In this document: positions 7,762-12,379 of the stretch, one piece after another
How the letters are laid out: each line of letters begins with the position of its first letter
How positions within the stretch are numbered: position 1 is the first letter of the stretch
Origin: Anaerolineales bacterium
GTDB taxonomy: Bacteria > Chloroflexota > Anaerolineae > 4572-78 > NAK82
Direction of reading: 5' to 3'
Length of the DNA stretch: 12,379 nt
NCBI GenBank assembly: GCA_024643945.1
Contig: JAHELX010000117.1
Span: 1 to 12,379 of the forward strand
Position numbers and translations under genes: made by a program
The notes under the pieces: model-generated
The model's database searches: none
Seen by the model: only the letters and a program-made list of their open reading frames with translations
What the model was told of the DNA's origin: nothing

Positions 7762-7806
7762 TTTGGGTGATGTGGGCAATTGCAGGGGCTCACCCCCACA
7801 GTTACC

Positions 7807-8838
7807 TTAAACCAGGCCAGCGGCCTGATAAATGGCCAGCACGGTGGCGAGGCTGCGCCGTCCTTCCGCACCATCAACCTGCGGGAGACGATCATCCCGC
7901 ACAGCCTGGATGAAGTCCCGAAACAGGGCGATGTGGCCCGTGGCGGCAATGCCCTTGGGATCACCTCCCGCCCCGGCGCTGGCGGGTATCCCAATTTCAG
8001 GAGGTTCTACAGTCGTTTTGCCTGGATCAGCCAGCTCCCAGCGTACAACCGATTCTCCTTCCGCCTGAACGCTGCCGCCGGTGCCGTAGATCTCAACTCG
8101 GTGGGGAAAGCCAGGAATGGCCGTAGTCGTCGCCGTGATGGTGGCCAGCGCAGCGTTGGGGAAACGCAACGTTGCCACCAGGGTGTCTTCCACCTCGATA
8201 TCCCGCTGCAGGGTGTCAGCATAGGCTTGAACTTGAACCGGATCCCCCATATACCAGATGAGCAGGTCCACCAAATGGATGCCCTGGTTCATGAGCACGC
8301 CGCCGCCGTCCAGTGCCCACGTTCCTCGCCAGTCGGCCTGTGCGTAGTATGCTTGGGCACGATAGTAGGGCAGGGTGACCAGACCCAGAGTCAGGTCGCC
8401 GAGATCCCCGGCCTGGATGGCACGCTGGATGCGCTGGAAGAGGGGCTCGGCCCGACGCTGGAGGACAACGCCCAGCTTGACGCTGGCCTGGGCACAGGCG
8501 GCGATCATCGCATCGGCGTCGGCCAGACTCAGGGCCATGGGCTTTTCAACCAACACATGCTTGCCTGCCTGGGCGGCAGCGATAGTCTGGGCAGCGTGTT
8601 GGCCGCTAGGCGTGCAGATACAAATGACATCCACCGCAGGGCGGGCTAAGAGTTCCTCCAAGCTGAGGCAGGGGACGCCGAATTTGGCACTCATTTCAGT
8701 AAACCGACCCGGGTCGTAGTGGCCCACGGCCACCAGTTGTGCCCCCAGGTCGGCATTGGCAGCGATGGCCTGGCGATGATAGTCGGCTACGATGCCAGGC
8801 CCCAGAATGGCAAACCCTATCGGATCGTAAATTGACAT
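7807..8838 (-). CDS. Gfo/Idh/MocA-family NAD(P)-dependent oxidoreductase
   Basis: This 343-aa protein has the two-domain layout of glucose-fructose oxidoreductase/inositol dehydrogenase enzymes. The N-terminal Rossmann fold has a GPGIVA turn (13-18) after the first strand and the family signature VEKPMAL (97-103). In the C-terminal alpha/beta domain, WRGTWALDGGG (170-180) and NQGIHLVDLL (184-193) carry the usual catalytic pair Asp191 or His188, with Lys99 of EKP. Members oxidise or reduce sugars, sugar acids or inositols at a ring or chain hydroxyl, and the exact substrate cannot be read from sequence. Lying between a phosphofructokinase and a UxaE-like epimerase suggests a sugar or sugar-acid dehydrogenase. 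The ribosome-binding site is weak, so translation may depend on coupling to the upstream gene, 69 bp away. Confidence 0.88.
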   Translation of the reverse strand: MSIYDPIGFAILGPGIVADYHRQAIAANADLGAQLVAVGHYDPGRFTEMSAKFGVPCLSLEELLARPAVDVICICTPSGQHAAQTIAAAQAGKHVLVEKPMALSLADADAMIAACAQASVKLGVVLQRRAEPLFQRIQRAIQAGDLGDLTLGLVTLPYYRAQAYYAQADWRGTWALDGGGVLMNQGIHLVDLLIWYMGDPVQVQAYADTLQRDIEVEDTLVATLRFPNAALATITATTTAIPGFPHRVEIYGTGGSVQAEGESVVRWELADPGKTTVEPPEIGIPASAGAGGDPKGIAATGHIALFRDFIQAVRDDRLPQVDGAEGRRSLATVLAIYQAAGLV

Positions 8839-8858
8839 AACTATGCTCGCTGGACTGT

Positions 8859-8892
8859 GTGAGCTGCTGCAGTGTTATGCAGAACAGCTCAC
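8859..8892. other. Strong hairpin between the phosphofructokinase and oxidoreductase genes
   Basis: GTGAGCTG (8859-8866) pairs with CAGCTCAC (8885-8892). The stem continues inward as CTGCA (8867-8871) and TGCAG (8878-8882), with a 2-nt bulge and a 6-nt loop, for 13 base pairs in total. On the coding (minus) strand no T-run follows, so it is not a classical terminator. It begins about 15 nt after the phosphofructokinase stop and could stabilise or process the mRNA, or act as an operator. Confidence 0.6.
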
Positions 8893-8907
8893 TGGCATAA
8901 AAATAGA

Positions 8908-10194
8908 TCAGCCCCGGTGAGCTTGGGGCACGTAGGCCGGCAATTTTTGTGGTGCGAAAGCACGCTCCAGCCGGGCGAAGCGTTGCCGGCCATCCACCAG
9001 CGGGATGGTGGGCCAACTGTCGCCGATGAGCGGGCGAGCATAGCCCACGTAGTCATCGGTCACATCGATGTGGTTGTCCGCGATCCAGGCTGCGGGGAAG
9101 TGCCGCTCGGAGTTGGCGACCTGCTCCAGCGGCACTTTGTCGTAGCGGACGCGGTATATGGGACCCGGCTCACGCAGGATAGTGCTCATGTAGCCGGAAC
9201 CGTCTTCCACGGCGATTTGCACCGCCTTTTGGCCCAATTTATACGCCTCCTCTATGTCTACAGTGGAGGCATAGATCATATTATGGCGTTGGTCGGTGCC
9301 GGGGATGTTGCCGCGTGCCGTGCCCCGGGCTGCCAGTCCGAGGTCGTTGAGGTAGTTAACCACCACCTGTTCGACGCTAGTGGCGCTGGACGAGAATTGG
9401 GTGTGCCCAAAGCTGTCCTTGCGCTCACCCACGTCGCCTACGTCGAAGCCTTCGCTGACGACGACGATGCAGCGACCACTGCGCTTCAGTTCATCATTGA
9501 CCAGGTCGGCCATCTGATCAAGCTTTAAGCCAGATTCACGCATGTAGATTTGCAGTGGCATTTCCCGGTTGGAATCGGCCAGGCGGCTGGCCGCTGCGAT
9601 GAATCCAATTTTGCGTCCCATAGCCTGGATGACCAGCACCGGGTCCGATGGGCAAGAGCCGGCGTTCTCCTCGTTAGCGTTCTGCACCGTCAGCGCCCAA
9701 TAGCGGGCAACACTGGCGTAACCCGGGGTATGATCGATCAGCTTGAACTCGCTATCGCCCACGTCGTTGTCGATGGTCTTGGGGCCGCCGACGGCCACCA
9801 GGTCCAGCCCACGCTCCTGAGCCTGTTTGGCTACTTTGTGGGCAGTGTCCATCGAGTCGTTGCCGCCAATGTAGAAGAAGTAACCGACGTCGTGGGCTTT
9901 GAAGACCTCAATCACGCGCTCGAAGTCCTCTACCTGATGCGATTTAAGCTTGTAGCGACAGGTGCCGATACCCCCAGCAGCGGGTGTCACGCTCAGCAGA
10001 GCGATTTCCTCATCGGGCTGGGCCGACATATCGAGCAATTCTTCCCTGAGCACGCCCTCGATACCGTGGAAGCCAGCGTAGATCGTACCGAATTTATCGG
10101 GCATTGCCTTGCACATTTCCACAATGCCACGCAAAGTGCTGTTGATGACGGGAGTCGGCCCACCGGATTGGGCGACGACGACGTTCCTTGCCAT
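8908..10194 (-). CDS. pfp: Pyrophosphate-dependent 6-phosphofructokinase
   Basis: The enzyme phosphorylates fructose 6-phosphate to the 1,6-bisphosphate, probably using PPi, reversibly, in cytoplasmic glycolysis or gluconeogenesis. Counted from the ATG at 10194 (428 aa), it has the N-terminal loop SGGPTPVIN (10-18), GGNDS (110-114) where ATP enzymes usually have GGDGS, PKTIDND (138-144) with the lysine typical of PPi users in place of PGTIDND, and MGRKIGF (192-198). The start is set by GGAGGT (10201-10206), 6 nt upstream. The 21 extra residues of the longest frame (RFARFARF) are only the 9-bp repeat array translated, and are rejected. The PPi preference is inferred from the two motif changes. 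It follows the repeat-flanked four-helix-bundle gene and precedes an oxidoreductase on the same strand. Confidence 0.93.
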   Translation of the reverse strand: MARNVVVAQSGGPTPVINSTLRGIVEMCKAMPDKFGTIYAGFHGIEGVLREELLDMSAQPDEEIALLSVTPAAGGIGTCRYKLKSHQVEDFERVIEVFKAHDVGYFFYIGGNDSMDTAHKVAKQAQERGLDLVAVGGPKTIDNDVGDSEFKLIDHTPGYASVARYWALTVQNANEENAGSCPSDPVLVIQAMGRKIGFIAAASRLADSNREMPLQIYMRESGLKLDQMADLVNDELKRSGRCIVVVSEGFDVGDVGERKDSFGHTQFSSSATSVEQVVVNYLNDLGLAARGTARGNIPGTDQRHNMIYASTVDIEEAYKLGQKAVQIAVEDGSGYMSTILREPGPIYRVRYDKVPLEQVANSERHFPAAWIADNHIDVTDDYVGYARPLIGDSWPTIPLVDGRQRFARLERAFAPQKLPAYVPQAHRG

Positions 10195-10212
10195 TGTGCC
10201 ACCTCCATATAG

Positions 10213-10270
10213 AAATCGAGCAAATCGAGCAAATCGAGCAAATCGGCAAATCAGCAAATCAACAAATCAG
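10213..10270 (+). repeat. Left array of CAAATCGAG/CAAATCAG units (one arm of a terminal inverted repeat)
   Basis: Eight fused units begin with AAATCGAG at 10213. Two full 9-mers CAAATCGAG follow (10221, 10230), then four 8-mers CAAATCGG, CAAATCAG, CAAATCAA and CAAATCAG (10239-10270). The outer edge is 6 bp from the phosphofructokinase Shine-Dalgarno. The array matches the right array in inverted orientation over about 45 bp. Confidence 0.85.
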
Positions 10271-10322
10271 CCAATTAGCAAACGGCGAAGCCGCCGCACA
10301 TGATTTGCTGATTGGCTGATTT
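10264..10322. repeat. 19-bp inverted repeat (hairpin) overlapping the four-helix-bundle gene's stop codon
   Basis: AAATCAGCCAATTAGCAAA (10264-10282) pairs with TTTGCTGATTGGCTGATTT (10304-10322) at 18 of 19 positions, and the odd pair can be G-U. The 21-nt interior contains a smaller GGCGAAGCC hairpin. The right arm covers two bases of the gene's stop codon (10321-10323). No T-tract follows on the minus strand, so termination is possible but not classical. Confidence 0.8.
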
Positions 10323-10719
10323 AGCGTCTTTTTGAAGCACTCAGTTCGGTGACAAGAAGGGCAATGACTTCACCGATGAGATTCAGACGATGCACGATCA
10401 CTTTTGACGAGAGTAGTTCTTGGGCGCGATAGTACCAGCCTTTGCTTTCGCGGGCAGATCCGATAGCAATACGCAAGAAGTACAGTCGGTCTTTGCTATA
10501 GCCTCGACCGTAGCCTTCCTCGATGTTGGCAGAGATAGAGCCAGCACTTCGAATGAGCTGCCGAGCGACCGTTTTACCCAGCGGATGTTTCAATAGCGTT
10601 TCGCAGTCCTTCCAACATAGGTCGTAGAGGAATAAGGCCTTGCGGTAGCCAAAGAAACTCCACATAGTTTCGCTCTTAATCTGAGATGGTACATTGGCTT
10701 CCCAATCCTCATATCGCAT
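10321..10719 (-). CDS. Four-helix-bundle protein (23S rRNA intervening-sequence / S23 type)
   Basis: This 132-aa protein matches the family found as ORFs inside 23S rRNA intervening sequences and as free-standing genes; the Avd accessory protein of diversity-generating retroelements has a related fold. Counted from the ATG at 10719, FGYRKALFLYDL (21-32), ARQLIRSAGSISANIEEGYG (52-71) and SKDRLYFLRIAIGSARESKG (74-93) correspond to the conserved helices and the I-x-x-A-x-S-I-x-A-N-I-x-E-G signature. The molecular function is not established; pentameric bundles that bind nucleic acid are known in the family. The start is supported by AAAGGA (10726-10731), 6 nt upstream. The longest frame (from 10845) runs through the repeat array and the gnd stop region, and is rejected. 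No rRNA is present here. The gene lies between inverted repeat arrays and splits what would otherwise be adjacent gnd and pfp. Confidence 0.87.
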   Translation of the reverse strand: MRYEDWEANVPSQIKSETMWSFFGYRKALFLYDLCWKDCETLLKHPLGKTVARQLIRSAGSISANIEEGYGRGYSKDRLYFLRIAIGSARESKGWYYRAQELLSSKVIVHRLNLIGEVIALLVTELSASKRR

Positions 10720-10745
10720 CGGCCTTCCTTTAATTTGCCGCCTGG

Positions 10746-10793
10746 GTGATTTGCTGGATTTGCTGATTTGCTGGATTTGCTCGATTTGCTCGC
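10746..10793 (-). repeat. Right array of CAAATCGAG/CAAATCCAG units (other arm of a terminal inverted repeat)
   Basis: Read on the minus strand from 10793, GCGAG is followed by CAAATCGAG, CAAATCCAG, CAAATCAG, CAAATCCAG and CAAATCAC. This is the same 8-9 bp unit as the left array, in the opposite orientation. It starts only 3 bp after the gnd stop codon and ends 15 bp before the AAAGGA of the four-helix-bundle gene. Confidence 0.85.
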
Positions 10794-10796
10794 TTG

Positions 10797-12251
10797 TTAC
10801 GCCTGATACGTACCCGCTGTCACGTCGCCGCCTGTCCCGGTCCAATTGGTATGGAAGAACTCGCCGCGCGGTTTGTCGACGCGCTCGTAGGTGTGCGCGC
10901 CAAAATAGTCGCGCTGGGCCTGAAGCAAGTTCGCCGGCAGACGATGGTGGCGGTAGCCGTCGTAGAAGGCCAGAGCGCTGGACATAGCCGGCACCGGAAC
11001 ACCCGTCTCAACTGCCCTGGCAACCACGCGCCGCCAGGCATCCTGCGCTGCTTCAACCTGTTGCTTGAAGTAGGGATCGAGCAGCAGGTTGCTAAGACCG
11101 GGATCTTGGTCGAAGGCCTCCTTGATTTTGCCCAGGAACACGGAGCGGATAATACACCCACCCCGCCACATGAGGGCAATGCCGCCGTAATTCAGATTCC
11201 AGTCGTATTCACTGGCCGCCGCCCGCAGGAGCATGTAGCCCTGGGTGTAGGAGATAATCTTGGCGGCGTACAGCGCTTCGCGCAGATCGTTAATAAAAAC
11301 CTGGTTATCGCCGCCCAACTTGGGCGTGGGACCACTCAGCACCTTGGATGCGGCTACTCGTTCGTCCTTGAGCGCTGACAGGAAGCGGGCGTAGACAGCC
11401 TCGCCGATCAAGGTCAAAGGAATCCCCATATCCAGAGACGAGACGGCGGTCCACTTGCCGGTACCCTTCTGGCCAGCGGTGTCGAGGATTTTCTCCACCA
11501 TTGGCTCGCCGTCCTCGTCTTTGAAGGCCAGAATGTCTCGGGTGATCTCAATCAGGTACGAGTCGAGCTTGCCCTCGTTCCACTCGCCAAAGACAGCGCT
11601 CATTTCGTCAGGTTTCATGCCCAGGCCCTCTTTCATAAGGTGGTAAGCCTCGCAGATGAGCTGCATGTCCCCGTACTCAATGCCATTGTGGGTCATCTTC
11701 ACGAAGTGGCCCGCGCCATTTTCGCCGACCCAGTCACAACATGGCGTGCCGTCGTCCACTTTCGCGGCAATAGCCTGGAAAATGGGCTTGACGTGCGGCC
11801 AGGCGTCGGGCGATCCCCCAGGCATAATGGAGGGGCCATGGCGTGCTCCTTCTTCTCCGCCAGAGACGCCGGTACCGATGTAGAGCAGCCCTTTCGACTC
11901 GACGTATGCCGTGCGGCGTATAGTGTCTTGATAGTTGGAATTGCCGCCGTCAATAATGATGTCACCCTCTTCCAGGTAAGGGATGAGCATTTCAATGAAG
12001 TCGTCCACAGCTTGGCCGGCCTTGATCATCAACATCACCCGTCGCGGACGTTTGAGCACGCTCGCCAGTTCCTGCAGGGAGTGCGTGCCGATGACTTTAG
12101 TGCCCTGAGCATTGCCGTTAATGAAATCGTCCACTTTGGACACGGTGCGGTTGAACACGGCCACGGTGAAGCCGTGATCGTCCATATTAAGGACCAGGTT
12201 TTGGCCCATCACGGCCAATCCGATGAGACCAATGTCTGCTTGGGGTTCCAT
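10797..12251 (-). CDS. gnd: 6-phosphogluconate dehydrogenase, decarboxylating
   Basis: It converts 6-phosphogluconate and NADP+ to ribulose 5-phosphate, CO2 and NADPH in the oxidative pentose phosphate pathway, as a cytoplasmic dimer. Counted from the ATG at 12251 (484 aa), the Rossmann turn is GLIGLAVMG (8-16), NRT (34-36) fits NADP binding, and DGGNSNYQDT (101-110), GVSGGEEGARHGPS (128-141) and KMTHNGIEYGD (185-195, catalytic Lys185 and Asn189) follow. GTGKWTA lies further on. The length is that of the long, E. coli-type enzymes. AAAGGAG (12261-12267), 9 nt upstream, favours this start. The ATG at 12278 adds nine residues and overlaps the preceding gene's stop as ATGA, so coupling from that codon is the alternative. 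The stop is followed directly by the right repeat array. Confidence 0.95.
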   Translation of the reverse strand: MEPQADIGLIGLAVMGQNLVLNMDDHGFTVAVFNRTVSKVDDFINGNAQGTKVIGTHSLQELASVLKRPRRVMLMIKAGQAVDDFIEMLIPYLEEGDIIIDGGNSNYQDTIRRTAYVESKGLLYIGTGVSGGEEGARHGPSIMPGGSPDAWPHVKPIFQAIAAKVDDGTPCCDWVGENGAGHFVKMTHNGIEYGDMQLICEAYHLMKEGLGMKPDEMSAVFGEWNEGKLDSYLIEITRDILAFKDEDGEPMVEKILDTAGQKGTGKWTAVSSLDMGIPLTLIGEAVYARFLSALKDERVAASKVLSGPTPKLGGDNQVFINDLREALYAAKIISYTQGYMLLRAAASEYDWNLNYGGIALMWRGGCIIRSVFLGKIKEAFDQDPGLSNLLLDPYFKQQVEAAQDAWRRVVARAVETGVPVPAMSSALAFYDGYRHHRLPANLLQAQRDYFGAHTYERVDKPRGEFFHTNWTGTGGDVTAGTYQA

Positions 12252-12274
12252 AGTTTCATTCTCCTTTGATTTGC

Positions 12275-12379
12275 TCATTTCACCCGATACAACATCTCTC
12301 CAGCTTTAGGGACTAACAGGATACCCTCGTCTTCGCGGCCTCGCCATTCGTTAGGATTGATAGACTCGGGGTCCAGGTA
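12275..12379 (-). CDS. C-terminal end of an unrecognised protein, cut by the window edge
   Basis: The minus strand from the window edge is open for 34 codons and ends in TGA at 12275-12277. The peptide begins YLDPESINPNEWRG and ends LLVPKAGEMLYRVK, with normal-looking composition. The TGA overlaps the ATG at 12278 (ATGA), as in translationally coupled operons, so it is probably the gene preceding gnd in one transcript. I do not recognise the family, and 34 residues are too few for a domain call. A pentose phosphate role would be only a guess from position. Confidence 0.55.
   Translation of the reverse strand, partial: YLDPESINPNEWRGREDEGILLVPKAGEMLYRVK

Noticed and set aside
7771..7800. Intrinsic terminator after the oxidoreductase (TGTGGG...CCCACA with inner GGGG/CCCC)
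   Set aside because: The stems are short and competing, and no T-run follows on the minus strand.
10195..10257. 21-residue extension of the phosphofructokinase
   Set aside because: It is translated repeat sequence (RFARFARF); GGAGGT precedes the ATG at 10194.
10321..10719. Part of a diversity-generating retroelement (Avd-like protein)
   Set aside because: No reverse transcriptase, template repeat or variable repeat is found in the window; the similarity is only at fold-family level.
10213..10793. CRISPR array
   Set aside because: Units are 8-9 bp, fused without spacers, and inverted around a gene; no cas genes are present.
10720..10845. N-terminal extension of the four-helix-bundle gene (longest frame from 10845)
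   Set aside because: It runs through the repeat array (EQIEQIQQISKSSKS) and into the gnd coding region; the ATG at 10719 has a proper Shine-Dalgarno and matches the family's N-terminus.

Overview
The window is 12.4 kb of moderately GC-rich bacterial chromosome, densely packed and mostly transcribed from the minus strand. The gene content suggests a member of the Chloroflexota (Anaerolineae-like). It includes a PASTA-domain Ser/Thr kinase with a C-terminal extracytoplasmic beta-rich domain, a PPi-type phosphofructokinase, a tagaturonate/fructuronate epimerase and a four-helix-bundle (23S rRNA intervening-sequence-type) protein gene. This placement is inferred from recalled family distributions, not from a marker gene.

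Left part (1-5.9 kb). A 5'-truncated squalene-cyclase/prenyltransferase-like alpha-toroid gene on the plus strand meets ftsH on the minus strand at a perfect bidirectional terminator. ftsH (membrane AAA+ zinc protease) lies downstream of a membrane PASTA kinase gene on the same strand, but has its own extended -10 promoter. That promoter shows the longest ftsH reading frame is over-called; the real start is a GTG with a good Shine-Dalgarno. A P-loop kinase gene is divergent from the PASTA kinase, with back-to-back promoters, and ends at a second bidirectional terminator shared with a convergent hsp20 gene. FtsH and Hsp20 are protein-quality-control functions and the PASTA kinase senses the envelope, so this half looks stress/envelope related.

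Right part (6-12.4 kb). Everything here is on the minus strand and concerns central sugar and sugar-acid metabolism. Read in transcription order, it contains the end of an unrecognised gene, gnd (6-phosphogluconate dehydrogenase), a small four-helix-bundle gene, a PPi-dependent phosphofructokinase, a Gfo/Idh/MocA oxidoreductase and a uxaE-type epimerase. The unknown gene overlaps a possible gnd start as ATGA.

The most unusual structure is the four-helix-bundle gene. It sits between gnd and the phosphofructokinase, flanked on both sides by arrays of an 8-9 bp unit (CAAATC-[GC]AG) in mutually inverted orientation, so the insert looks like a ~580 bp cassette with ~45 bp imperfect terminal inverted repeats and a single gene. 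A 19-bp hairpin overlaps the gene's stop codon. This is the best candidate in the window for an under-described element. Smaller signals are a three-copy 22-bp phased repeat upstream of hsp20, inverted repeats upstream of uxaE, and a strong hairpin without a T-tract between the phosphofructokinase and the oxidoreductase. No tRNA, rRNA, CRISPR, transposase or phage gene is visible, and there is no gene-free stretch longer than 300 bases.
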